Shown in pieces: positions 15,496 through 24,055 of a stretch of 64,000 nucleotides of DNA (position 1 is the stretch's first letter; every line of letters starts with the position of its first letter). A model generated the notes under the pieces. The model saw only the letters and a program-made list of their open reading frames with translations. It did no database searches and had not been told where the DNA came from. This stretch comes from Streptomyces sp. NBC_01431. Its GTDB lineage: Bacteria; Actinomycetota; Actinomycetes; Streptomycetales; Streptomycetaceae. Both the position numbers and the translations under genes were made by a program. Where the stretch lies: assembly GCF_036231355.1 (NCBI RefSeq), contig NZ_CP109496.1:7688001-7752000 (forward strand). The letters are read 5' to 3'.

Positions 15496-15978
15496 TCAGT
15501 GCCAGCGCTGGTTGTGGTCCGAGTTTCCGACATCGTTGGAGTTTGCGTAGACATCGCCATGTCCGTCATCATCCAGGATGTAGCCAGTTTCCCTGTTCTG
15601 GAGCTTCCACCCCGTCGAGGTAGAGATCTCGTACCAGCGCTCCCACCAGTTCGTGCCGTCAGTTCCATAGTTGCAATTCTCGGTGTAGACCTGCCGGTAA
15701 TATCCGGTCAGACACTGCGCGTTATACGCGTTCACTTCATTCCAGCTGCCATCGCTGTTGCTGATGTCACTCCACACGTTTTGATCGTTGGTGAGGTCGC
15801 TGTCCCAAACGCTTCCAGCTTTGTCCGCGAGAAGGTAGTAACCAGTCTGGCCGTTCTTCCAGGTTACCCCGGTGCCGGCGGACGCCGACCCGGAAGCCGC
15901 CATAAGTAGAGTCGGAATCACCGCCGCAACCAGAAGCGACTTGGCTATATTCATCTTCTTCATATCATTCTCATTCAT
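15496..15978 (-). CDS. small secreted lectin-like (ricin-type) protein
   Basis: From ATG 15978 the product has 160 residues. A Lys-rich start (MNENDMKKMNIAK) and a hydrophobic core end in ASGSASA-G, a signal peptidase I site, leaving a mature protein of about 120 residues. The mature part is rich in Trp, Asn, Asp, Tyr and Gly, and ends in TGYILDDDGHGDVYANSNDV and HNQRWH. The Q-x-W ending and the LDDDGHGDVY repeat-like strand match one or two lobes of ricin-type beta-trefoils, which bind sugars. Two Cys (QCLTGY, ENCNYG) could form a disulfide. Several Met codons (15978, 15963, 15954) compete as start. It is flanked by IS remnants. Confidence 0.65.
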   Translation of the reverse strand: MNENDMKKMNIAKSLLVAAVIPTLLMAASGSASAGTGVTWKNGQTGYYLLADKAGSVWDSDLTNDQNVWSDISNSDGSWNEVNAYNAQCLTGYYRQVYTENCNYGTDGTNWWERWYEISTSTGWKLQNRETGYILDDDGHGDVYANSNDVGNSDHNQRWH

Positions 15979-16805
15979 TGCTTCGGGGGGCCGACGAGTC
16001 AACATGCAGTGGGCATATCGCCCTGTCGATTTCAAATCCGGAGCTTGTTGTGCCACTCGACGGAGGTGTGTCGCCCGGACGCCGTCTCGTCCGGAGGGAT
16101 TAGACCAATGTGCCGGGTATAGACGCTACCCGCATCTCTGCTATTCACGCACCCCCTTTTTTGGCATGCTTCAAGCGGCAAGAAAAATCGAAACTTGAAA
16201 GGAATGCCCAGGGAGGTGAATGTATAACTCGGAACCCGGTAATCCGATTTTTTCGGATGTCGGAGATCGTAGCCGCGAGGGCGCGTCCGCGCAAGATCGA
16301 ACTAAGTCTCTGGATGGGCTGTGAAGGAATGGGACGCGCAATACGTAAGGTTAGTTGATCTTTCGGTGCTCTCGGGTAAAATCGGCTCGAATCCCCTTGA
16401 AAGGGGAACCCGCCTGACCTTTGCTAAAGCTTGGATTCGTGCCGTCGTAGAGGCCCCTTGAGCCGGAGATCGGTGACGGAGTCGTAGGTCGCTGACCTTT
16501 TCTGGGAGTAACTGCCGTCTCTGTAGGCTGAGTTGCTGTACTTGCTGGATGTCTCGCCGCAGGCCGCTGCCGAGGAGTGTGCGGCGGAGTTCGGCGATCG
16601 GTTGGAGGAACTGCTGCTGGAGGCCAGCCGGTTCTACCCGCGGGTGGAGCCCCCCCCCGGATTTGTTCGGACGGGCGGAAGCGCGGCCGCGACCGGGGGA
16701 ACGTGTCCCGCCCGCGCCATTCGCGCGGAGCCGTAGGTACGGGGGAACCCCGGCTCTTCTGCGCCGCCGATGACCAGTCGGCTCACTGATTCGTAATGCG
16801 GTCTG
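15979..16805. other. 827-base gene-free stretch
   Basis: Relatively AT-rich DNA without a convincing coding frame. It holds a small hairpin CCCCT-TGAA-AGGGG (about 16394-16407), a short frame from 16533 with no known match, and a run of nine C at about 16650-16658. The part nearest 16806 is presumably the right end of the IS110 element. Confidence 0.4.
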
Positions 16806-17990
16806 TCAAGCCGCCTGGGCAGTGGGTGGTTCGGCCTCGTAGGGCCGTCCGTCTCGTAGGAGAGCCCAGAGGACGTTGACCCGGCGGCGGGCCAGGGCCG
16901 GGACGGCCTGGATGTGGCGCTTGCCTTCGGCGCGCTTGCGTTCGTAAAACCGGCGGGAGTCCTCGCAGTGACGGATGCTGAACAACGCGGAGATGTAGAA
17001 GGCGCGTTGGAGCCGGCGGTTGGAGCGGCGTGGCCGGCGAAGGTTGCCGCTGATCCTGCCGGAGCCGCGGGGAACAGGTGCGACGCCGCCGAAGCCGGCA
17101 AGGCGGTCCGCGTTGCTGAAGAAGCTCATGTCGCCGCCGGTCGCGGCTAGAAACTCGGCACCGGGGATGACACCCAGGCCGGGCATGCTGGTGATCACTT
17201 TGAAGTCCTGATGCTCGCGAAACCGGGCTTCGATCGCCTTGTCAATGTCGGCGATCTGTTGGTTGAGGACCCTCACCTCCGCCGCCAGGGTGTGCACGAG
17301 CTGGGCGGTCAGTTTCTTTCCGGGCAGGCTGGTGTGCTGTCGGCCAGCGGTTTCGACGGCTGTCCCGGCGAGTCGGTCGGCGCGAGGGACCCTGCGTTTG
17401 CGCAGCCAGGTCTCCGGCCGTTTGACCCCGATCCGCCGCATGGCGGCTGGGGTCTGATAGCCGGTCAGCAGCACGAGCGGACCGGTGTTGGTCAGGGCTA
17501 GTGCCCGCTCCAGACCTGGGAAAATATCGGTGAGTTGGGCGCGGAGCCGGTTGACGGTGCGGGTGCGGTCGGCGACCAGGTCCGTGCGCCTACCGGTGAG
17601 GATCCTGAGGTCGGTGACGGTCTCCTCGCTGGTGCGTAAGGAGTGCAGGTCGCGGCGGATGCGGACCTGATCGGCGATGACGGCGGCGTCCTTCGCGTCG
17701 GTCCTGCCTTCGCCGCGGTAGCTCTCGGAGGCGCGGTGGATGGCCCGGCCGCAGATGTAGTGCACCGACTGGTCGTGGTTGAAGAGGACGCCGATGGCCA
17801 GGGCCGCTCTGCCGTCGGCCAGGTCGATTCCCCAGGTCACCTCGTCACCCAAAGCGAGGACGTCGGTGAGGAGTTCGAGGAGGTCGGGTTCGTCGTTGGC
17901 TACGCGTCGTGGCAGCAGCCGGTGGCCGCTCTCGTCGATGGCAACGCAGTGGTGGTGGGTCTTTCCTGCGCCGATTCCGGCCCAGATCAT
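16806..17990 (-). CDS. IS110-family transposase (full length)
   Basis: The 394-residue protein has the two-domain IS110 layout. The N-terminal RuvC-like DEDD domain shows THHHCVAIDESG, DLADGRAAL and GKTDAKDA-like GRTDAKDAAVIADQ. The C-terminal Tnp-IS116/IS110 domain shows MPGLGVIPGAEFLAATGG, then DRLAGFGGVAPVPRGSG with the catalytic Ser region, then RRPRRSNRRLQRAF. The length is normal and no frame is broken. However, the usual first acidic residue (GID-x-x-K) reads GIGAGK, so it may be impaired. The element has no long terminal repeats, as expected for IS110. The gene is minus-strand, lying beside IS5-like remnant B. Confidence 0.85.
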   Translation of the reverse strand: MIWAGIGAGKTHHHCVAIDESGHRLLPRRVANDEPDLLELLTDVLALGDEVTWGIDLADGRAALAIGVLFNHDQSVHYICGRAIHRASESYRGEGRTDAKDAAVIADQVRIRRDLHSLRTSEETVTDLRILTGRRTDLVADRTRTVNRLRAQLTDIFPGLERALALTNTGPLVLLTGYQTPAAMRRIGVKRPETWLRKRRVPRADRLAGTAVETAGRQHTSLPGKKLTAQLVHTLAAEVRVLNQQIADIDKAIEARFREHQDFKVITSMPGLGVIPGAEFLAATGGDMSFFSNADRLAGFGGVAPVPRGSGRISGNLRRPRRSNRRLQRAFYISALFSIRHCEDSRRFYERKRAEGKRHIQAVPALARRRVNVLWALLRDGRPYEAEPPTAQAA

Positions 17991-18200
17991 GGCTATGTGG
18001 TGCCTCGCGTGCGGTGTGCTGCTGGTACCTCCCGGCGGACGACCTCGCTGTCGATTCCCTACTCAGCGATCAGTCGCAAGTCCTCATTGGCAGCCGAGTC
18101 GTCGTGGGGCGCCGGGCGGCCAATCACTGAAAGCCATCAACGGCAGAGCCTTTTGAACCATACCCGGCACCCCTGGGTGGGTGACCCATACGAGGAGCTC
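17991..18200 (-). ncRNA. possible IS110 bridge-RNA region (left end)
   Basis: In the IS110 subgroup the non-coding left end just upstream of the recombinase gene encodes the bridge RNA that pairs with donor and target DNA. This interval occupies that position, is free of coding frames and contains short stems such as TGGGT/ACCCA near 18175-18187. I did not resolve the two loops; the assignment rests on position and on what is known for IS621-type elements. Confidence 0.3.
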
Positions 18201-18224
18201 ACCACGTCCCGCAGAACAACGTAG

Positions 18225-18425
18225 GAAGCTCTTTCACGTGGGCCATCGATCGGGTGACGCCGACGGTGGTGTGTGGGCGGCAGAAGGGACGAGGCTCCCG
18301 GGCAGTTGAGGGAGGTATCCGACGTCTCATCTCGGTTGCCGGGGAGCCCCGTTGATTACGTATCCAGCCACGCTGGACCTGCCGCACACGCTCGTGGAGA
18401 CGGTCACGATGCCGCCGGGTTAGGG
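18225..18425 (+). pseudogene. IS5-like element left end and transposase start (copy B)
   Basis: The sequence around GATCGGGTGACG, the TGGTGTG block and the frame YPATLDLPHTLVETVTM parallel copy A (minus strand, 12865-13335), where the frame reads HPASLDLPHALVEWVTM. Only about 20 residues of transposase remain before stops appear. Copies A and B point away from each other and bracket 13.3-18.2 kb. Confidence 0.5.
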
Positions 18426-18516
18426 GAGTGCTCCTGGCAAACCCCTGCGGGCAGGCGTCGTGCGTGCCCGTCTCCGGGCCGATGCCGTGGCGGGGAGCCC
18501 GAGCCACATTGATGCC

Positions 18517-19692
18517 ATGAGACGAACTCATCGCATCGCCTCCGGAACGCTCGCGATCCTGCTCTCCCTTCCGCTGGTCCTGCCGGCCGCCTCGGCGCAG
18601 GCGGCCACCCCAGCCCCGGCCGTAACCGCTGCCGTCGGCACGGACGTCCACCTGACGCTGCCCCGCCCCACCGGCCCACACGCCGTCGGCCTCAGCACCC
18701 TGGACCTGGTGGACGCCCACCGCCAGGACCCGTGGGTGCCCTCCGCCGGCGCGCGCCGGCTGATGGTGTCGGTGTTCTACCCCGCACGGCCCGGCAACGG
18801 CAGACCCGCGCCCTACATGACCACCGAAGAGGCCGCGCTGCTGCTGCAGAAGCAGGCGCCGGGGGCCGGCATCCCGCCCGGCACGCTCAGCGGCACCCGC
18901 TCGTGGGCCCGGACCGGCGCCCGCCCGGCCCCCGGCCGCTTCCCGCTGATCGTGCTCTCACCCGGCTTCACCCTGCCGCGCCCCACGCTCACGAGCCTCG
19001 CCGAGGACCTGGCCAGCCGCGGCTATGCCGTCGTCCTCGTCAACCACACCTACGAGGACTCCGGAACCACCTTCCCCGACGGCCGGACGCTGACCTGCAC
19101 CATCTGCGAGACCCTTCCCCGGCGCGGCTGGGTCGCCGTGAACGAGAGCCGAGCCAAGGACGTCTCGTTCGTCATCGACCAGCTGACCGGCCGTCATTCC
19201 CCGTGGCAGTACCACCGTACGATCGACCGGAGCCGCATCGGCATGGCGGGCCACTCCGCCGGTGGCAGTGCCGCCGCCTCGGCCATGGCCGCCGACCCGC
19301 GGGTGCGCGCCGGTGCGGACATGGACGGCACCTTCGACGTCCCTCCACCAGCCGCGGGCGTGGGCGCCCGGCCCTTCCTCCTGCTGGGCACCGAGTCCGA
19401 GCACGCGCCGGGCAAGGACACCTCCTGGGACCAGGCATGGGCGGACCTCGGCGGCTGGAAACGCTGGCTGACCGTCACGGGGGCGGTCCACTTCAACTTC
19501 ACCGATCTACCGGTTCTCGCCTCCCAAGCGGGCTTCCCCCTCCCGGGCGAGACCATCGCCGCCGAGCGCGCGGCGGCGATCACCCGCGCCTACGTCGGTG
19601 CCTTCTTCGACCTCCAGCTGAAGGGGATTCCGCAGCCCCTCCTCAAGGGCCCCTCTCAGGCCTACCCGGAGGTCACGTTCCAGCATCCCTAG
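18517..19692 (+). CDS. secreted alpha/beta hydrolase, PAF-acetylhydrolase-II-like
   Basis: ATG 18517 gives a 391-residue protein with signal peptide MRRTHRIASG ... ASAQAA (cleavage near residue 30). The hydrolase core includes FPLIVLSPGFTLPR (oxyanion strand), the nucleophile elbow GMAGHSAGGSAAA with Ser in GHSAGG, an acid in GADMDGTFDV and His in TGAVHFNFTD. This order matches platelet-activating-factor acetylhydrolase isoform II and related bacterial lipases or cutinase-like esterases. CTIC could form a disulfide. An upstream in-frame start at 18460 would place 19 charged residues before the signal peptide and is unlikely. It stands alone after the IS5-like remnant. Likely role: extracellular lipid or ester hydrolysis. 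Confidence 0.8.
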   Translation: MRRTHRIASGTLAILLSLPLVLPAASAQAATPAPAVTAAVGTDVHLTLPRPTGPHAVGLSTLDLVDAHRQDPWVPSAGARRLMVSVFYPARPGNGRPAPYMTTEEAALLLQKQAPGAGIPPGTLSGTRSWARTGARPAPGRFPLIVLSPGFTLPRPTLTSLAEDLASRGYAVVLVNHTYEDSGTTFPDGRTLTCTICETLPRRGWVAVNESRAKDVSFVIDQLTGRHSPWQYHRTIDRSRIGMAGHSAGGSAAASAMAADPRVRAGADMDGTFDVPPPAAGVGARPFLLLGTESEHAPGKDTSWDQAWADLGGWKRWLTVTGAVHFNFTDLPVLASQAGFPLPGETIAAERAAAITRAYVGAFFDLQLKGIPQPLLKGPSQAYPEVTFQHP

Positions 19693-20255
19693 TTGCCGCT
19701 GAGTCGCCCAGTCCGGGGGCCAGGGCCCTTCTCTCGGCTCAAGCCCGGTCCGAGGAACGACACTTCCCGGCCGGCCCGAGTGGGGCCTGGTCCGCGACCG
19801 TCCCCCGGGACGAAGACGCGACTGCGATGGCCAACCATCTCTGAAAAGGTGGCCAACCACCGATTGCCACCGACCGCTCATCCGCGAACCTCCAGACGTC
19901 TCCGGCCACCCATCACTGGTGGTCACACCGCGGTCCTGTGGGACCGGCAACAGACGGGGTACTGCCACTCCCTCGTCGGGGTCGGCGCGGCCCCGCCCCG
20001 CGTGAACGCCTCCGTCCCAGCCCGGCCTTCGACCCTGCGGCCGCGGGCGCCGTGCACGGCTGTGCAGCGGCCGCGACACCAGCGGTCGGCCCTGGCGGCT
20101 CGACCTGGGTAGTCCCCGCAGGGGCCCCTGCACCGCTCCGCTCGGGTCACTGGCGGCAGCAGACGCAGGCACTCCTTCGTGTACGTGTCGTCCCTGACGG
20201 TATGGATGCCAAGCAGCCGGGGAGTGTGTTACGTGTCTACCCATAGGAGAACTTT
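19693..20255. other. 563-base intergenic stretch
   Basis: No supported gene on either strand. A block near 19838-19862 repeats GGCCAACCA twice. An AGGAGA ribosome site at 20245-20250 belongs to the next small gene, so its promoter should lie in the last 150 bases. Confidence 0.4.
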
Positions 20256-20420
20256 ATGAGAGTACATACCACTTTGATCGCTGCTGTACCGGCTGCTGTC
20301 GCCGTCCTGGCCACTGTGGGAGCAGCTGCCGCAGACGGGAACGACGACGCCTCCGGCACCATCACCCAGACCGCTGACTCGGGTCCGGGTCCCGACCAGG
20401 GGGCGAGCCCCCTGAGGTGA
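20256..20420 (+). CDS. 54-residue secreted peptide, coupled to the permease-phosphatase fusion
   Basis: ATG 20256 follows AGGAGA by five bases. The product has a classic signal peptide (MRVHTTLIAAVPAAVAVLAT, then VGAAAADG) with a likely AAA-D cleavage near residue 27. This leaves a short mature peptide of about 27 residues, NDDASGTITQTADSGPGPDQ and a few more, without Cys or hydrophobic segments. Its TGA (20418-20420) overlaps the GTG of the next gene (20417-20419), so the two are translationally coupled. It could be a secreted signal or merely a leader; I do not know the family. Codon use and the ribosome site argue that it is real. Confidence 0.65.
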   Translation: MRVHTTLIAAVPAAVAVLATVGAAAADGNDDASGTITQTADSGPGPDQGASPLR

Positions 20421-23089
20421 GCGGGGGCCGGGGATGGGCAGGCGGCAAGCCGCCCCCTGGTCGTCGTCCGGCGTCCGACGTGCCGGGCGCGCCCGGCGCC
20501 GGTGCGGGAAGGAAGGGACTGAGGTCCGGCGCTCTGGGGCTGTTCTCCTCCGTGGCCATCGGCATAGCCTCCACTGCCCCTGCCTACAGCCTGGCGGCCA
20601 CGCTCGGTCTCATCGTGGCGGCCGTCGGCCCCCAGGCGCCGATCGTCACGATGCTCGCCTTCATCCCGATGCTGTTGATCGCGTATGCCTACAGGGAACT
20701 CAACGCGAGCAACGCCGACTGCGGGACCACGTTCTCCTGGGCCACGCGTGCCTTCGGTCCGCGCGTCGGCTGGATGGGCGGCTGGGGCATCATCGTCGCG
20801 GACATCATCGTCATGGCGAACCTCGCCGAGATCGCCGGCATCTACAGTTTCCGGCTCTTTGGCTACGACACCCTCGCTGAGAACCGGGTATGGACCACAC
20901 TCGTCGGGGTTCTCTGGATCGGTGTGATGACCGCGATCTGTTATGTCGGTATCGAGATCTCGGCCGCCGTTCAGTGTGTGCTCCTCCTCCTGGAGGTGGC
21001 CGTCCTGCTGCTGTTCGCCGGCACCGCCCTGGTGAAGGTCTATACCAGCAACCCGGAGACGGCGTTCCACGTTTCCGCCTCCTGGTTCAATCCGTTGCAC
21101 GTGTCCTCCAGCCGAGCCCTGACTGCGGGCATCCTCGCCGCCGTCTTCATCTACTGGGGCTGGGACACCGCCGTCACGGTCAACGAGGAGACCGCCGAGA
21201 GCACGCGCATCCCCGGGCGCGCCGCGGTCATCTCGACCGTGCTGCTGCTGTTCACGTACGCCCTGGTGGCGACCTCCGTGCAGGCGTTCGCCGGAGTCGG
21301 CACCACCGGGATCGGGCTGGGCAACCGGGACAACGCGGAGGATGTGTTCTTGGGGCTCGGCTCCGCCGTCTTCGGCACCCACGGCTCGGGGGTCTTCCTT
21401 GCCAAGCTGCTGATCCTCATGGTGCTGACCTCCGCGGCGGCCTCAACCCAGACCACCATCCTGCCCCTGGCCCGGACGGTCTTCTCCATGGCCGCGCACA
21501 AGGCCCTTCCCTCCCGCTTCGCCCGGGTTCACCGCAGATTCCTCACCCCGACCTGGCCGACTGTCGGCATGGGCCTGGCTTCCATCGCGTTCCTGGTCCT
21601 GCTGACGATGATCAGCCATGACTTCCTGGCCGACTCCATCGGCTCGATCGGCCTCGCGATCGCGTTCTACTACGGGCTCACCGGCTTTGCCTGTGTCTGG
21701 TACTACCGACGGGTGCTCACCCGTAGCCGCAGGGACTTCCTGTTCAGGGGCCTGCTGCCGGGTCTCGGCGGGCTGATGATGCTCTCCCTCTTCTGCTACG
21801 CCGCCTTCGACGTCTACGCCGATCCGGGCTACGGCAAGACGTCCTTCGACCTTCCACTCATCGGACCGACGGGGGGAGTGACCGTCGTGGGCATCGGCGC
21901 CCTGCTGATCGGCGTCGTGCTGATGTTGATCGTCACCCATGAGCACACCACGGCGCTCAGACTTCAGCGGAGCCTGCTGCCCGACAGCCTGCCGCCGCAC
22001 AGCGCCGTGGAGCTGGCGAGCCGATACGTTCCGGCCGACAACCGGACGGGGGTTGGCGGCGACTGGTTCGACGCGATCCCCCTCTCGGGCACGCGCGTCG
22101 CTCTGGTCGTCGGCGAGGTGATCGGCCACGGCCTGCGCGCCGCCGCCACCATGGGACGCCTGAGCACGGGTGTACGCGTCCTCGCCGGCCTCGATCTCGC
22201 CCCGGACGAACTCCTCTTCCGCCTGGACGACATGGTCCGTCAGTCCGCCCAGGAGCAGACAGCGAAGCGTCGCGCCCCGGGCGCGGTCGGCACGAAGCCG
22301 GCGGACGAGGCGGCCCTCGGGGTCTCGTGCCTGTTCGCGGTGTACGACCCGGTGTCCGGGTGGTGCACCATGGCGCGCGCCGGCCAGCCGATGGCAGCGG
22401 TCCTCCCCCCGGACAGCGCCATCGCCACGTATCCGGAACTGCCGGCGGGCCCACCCCTGGGTGTGAGCGGTCTGCCGTACGAAAGCACGGAATTCCGGCT
22501 CGCCCCGGGCAGCATCATGGCGCTCTTCACCGATGGCCTCGTCCAGTCCGCCGACGACGGATCCGGCACGGGACTCGGTCTGCTCGCCGAAACCCTCGCC
22601 CAGTCCTCCCGGCCGCTGGAAGAGCTGTGTGACCGCGCGGTCGCGGCCCTCCTGCCGGGTCCGGTGAACGACGATGCCACCCTGCTGCTCGTCCGCACCC
22701 GGATGCTCGCTGAGGACCAGGTGACCGCGTGGGAACTGCCTCCCGATCCCGCGAGGGTCGGCGATGCACGGACCGCGTCCACGGAACAGCTCGTCGCATG
22801 GGGCCTTGACGACCTGGTGTTCACGACCGAACTCATCGTCAGCGAGCTGGTCACCAACGCCATCCGCTACGCCGCCGGACCGGTCCACATCCGGCTCATC
22901 CGCGATGAGACGCTCATCTGCGAAGTGTCCGACACCGGGCACACCTCACCCCATCTACGGCACGCCGAGACAGATGACGAGGGCGGCCGCGGCCTGTTCA
23001 TCATCGCCCAGATGGCTCAGCGGTGGGGCACCCGCTACACGGCCACCGGCAAGACGATCTGGGTGGAACAGGCTCTGCCGTCCGGCTAG
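20417..23089 (+). CDS. APC amino-acid permease - SpoIIE phosphatase - RsbW-like ATPase fusion
   Basis: One uninterrupted 890-residue frame. Residues about 40-505 are a complete APC-superfamily permease: SVAIGIASTAPAYSLAATLG in TM1, AFIPMLLIAYAYRELN, FIYWGWDTAVTVNEET in the TM6-7 region, and about 12 helices ending VVGIGALLIGVVLMLIVTHEH. After a very short linker, residues 512-745 are a PP2C/SpoIIE phosphatase: LQRSLLPDSLPP, GVGGDWFDAIPL with the first metal Asp, VVGEVIGHG (Glu where RsbU-type enzymes usually have Asp), and a C-terminal NDDATLLLVR. Residues 760-890 are a RsbW/SpoIIAB-type HATPase with ELVTNAIRYA (N box), EVSDTG and GGRGLFII. The soluble pair is common behind PAS/GAF domains; a transporter as the input module is unusual. 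It probably links amino-acid import or sensing to partner-switching control of a sigma factor. Confidence 0.9.
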   Translation: MSGGRGWAGGKPPPGRRPASDVPGAPGAGAGRKGLRSGALGLFSSVAIGIASTAPAYSLAATLGLIVAAVGPQAPIVTMLAFIPMLLIAYAYRELNASNADCGTTFSWATRAFGPRVGWMGGWGIIVADIIVMANLAEIAGIYSFRLFGYDTLAENRVWTTLVGVLWIGVMTAICYVGIEISAAVQCVLLLLEVAVLLLFAGTALVKVYTSNPETAFHVSASWFNPLHVSSSRALTAGILAAVFIYWGWDTAVTVNEETAESTRIPGRAAVISTVLLLFTYALVATSVQAFAGVGTTGIGLGNRDNAEDVFLGLGSAVFGTHGSGVFLAKLLILMVLTSAAASTQTTILPLARTVFSMAAHKALPSRFARVHRRFLTPTWPTVGMGLASIAFLVLLTMISHDFLADSIGSIGLAIAFYYGLTGFACVWYYRRVLTRSRRDFLFRGLLPGLGGLMMLSLFCYAAFDVYADPGYGKTSFDLPLIGPTGGVTVVGIGALLIGVVLMLIVTHEHTTALRLQRSLLPDSLPPHSAVELASRYVPADNRTGVGGDWFDAIPLSGTRVALVVGEVIGHGLRAAATMGRLSTGVRVLAGLDLAPDELLFRLDDMVRQSAQEQTAKRRAPGAVGTKPADEAALGVSCLFAVYDPVSGWCTMARAGQPMAAVLPPDSAIATYPELPAGPPLGVSGLPYESTEFRLAPGSIMALFTDGLVQSADDGSGTGLGLLAETLAQSSRPLEELCDRAVAALLPGPVNDDATLLLVRTRMLAEDQVTAWELPPDPARVGDARTASTEQLVAWGLDDLVFTTELIVSELVTNAIRYAAGPVHIRLIRDETLICEVSDTGHTSPHLRHAETDDEGGRGLFIIAQMAQRWGTRYTATGKTIWVEQALPSG

Positions 23090-23199
23090 ACAACGCTCCG
23101 GGGGCAGGCGGGCGCCATGCCCCGCCCCGTTCAACGGTCACCGCCCACCAGGCGGAAATTGTTCTCCTGCAGCCGTCGCAGGACGGCACCGCCCCACGC

Positions 23200-23390
23200 C
23201 TGCGCGCTCCTCGGCCACCTCCGACTCCTGCACACGGTGCAGCGTCCGGCCGATGCTGTCTGCCACCCAGCTGGTGTGGATCGGCCACATCTACTCGTTC
23301 ATCATCGCGGGCCTGCTCGTCTCCGTGGGACGGCCTCGGCGACCGTATCGGCCGCAAGAAACGGCTGCTCACCGGCGCTCGTTGAGGGAG
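23200..23390 (+). pseudogene. MFS transporter N-terminal remnant
   Basis: The segment ATQLVWIGHIYSFIIAGLLVSVG is helix 2 of a DHA2 MFS transporter. The following motif A, GLGDRIGRKKRLLTGA, continues only after a frameshift near 23332. A TGA at 23383 ends it. Nothing of the remaining helices is left. Confidence 0.55.
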
Positions 23391-24055
23391 TGCAGGGCGC
23401 ACGCGAGCGCAAGCGCCGCAGCCGGAGAGCTGTCCTTGCCGAAGGCGGCGGCGCTGAGCCAACGTCCGGACTTCAGCGGGCATGGCAGGACTCCGTCGCT
23501 GGTTGGCCGACGGCGCTGGCCAGCGTTCGGGGGCGGGGCACCGTGGGCAGGACGAAGCCGAGCGGTCAGCCCGCGCGGTCCTCATCCAAGAGCTTCTTCG
23601 CCCATGCCGGTTCGGTACGAACGCGCTGAGGCAGCAGGGTATTGAGGACGAGGCTGGACTGGAGGTGGAGCGCGAGCGGCTGGCGGACGGCCCGTCGGGC
23701 GGAGTGAAGGTGACCCGACACGGTGAGCTGCGCCTGGAGGCCGGTGGGATCGTCCAAGGCGGCCCGCGCATTCTTAACGCGGACGCGCCCGAAGGCTCTG
23801 CCACGGAAGGCTGGTGGTTCTCAACCGGAGATGAGCGCGTGTCGATGGCATACGGATTCATGATCGGAGCAGGAGGCGAGTTCGGGATCCGCGCCGAACG
23901 CTGGACACTCCTGAGGGCGAGGCGGGCGCCGGCTGGCCGCCGTGGCTTCTTCGCCTCGGCGTCCGTGTGATGTGTCTTGCCGGGAACAAGCCACCCGGCG
24001 GCGGCTGTTGGTCCGGGCGCCATCAACCGCGGTATTCCTCGTCGGGAGGGCTCTC
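23391..24055. other. 665 bases without a recognisable gene
   Basis: Open frames exist on both strands (one runs 23482-23970 on the plus strand), but their products have no known motif and look like chance frames in GC-rich DNA. The GGGAGG ribosome site of the next gene lies at 24044-24049. Confidence 0.35.

Noticed and set aside
16375..16440. GGCTCGAATCC-like stretch resembling a tRNA T-arm
   Set aside because: No acceptor stem, D-arm or anticodon arm can be folded around it; nearby CCCCT-TGAA-AGGGG is just a small hairpin.
18199..18720. 173-residue minus-strand frame opposite the hydrolase signal peptide
   Set aside because: It is antisense to the IS5-like remnant and the secreted hydrolase start; biased composition only.
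21443..22942. 499-residue minus-strand frame inside the permease-phosphatase fusion
   Set aside because: Antisense shadow of the SpoIIE/HATPase region; no ribosome site or motif.
23482..23970. 162-residue plus-strand frame after the MFS remnant
   Set aside because: No known motif, no ribosome site, and equal-quality frames exist on the opposite strand.
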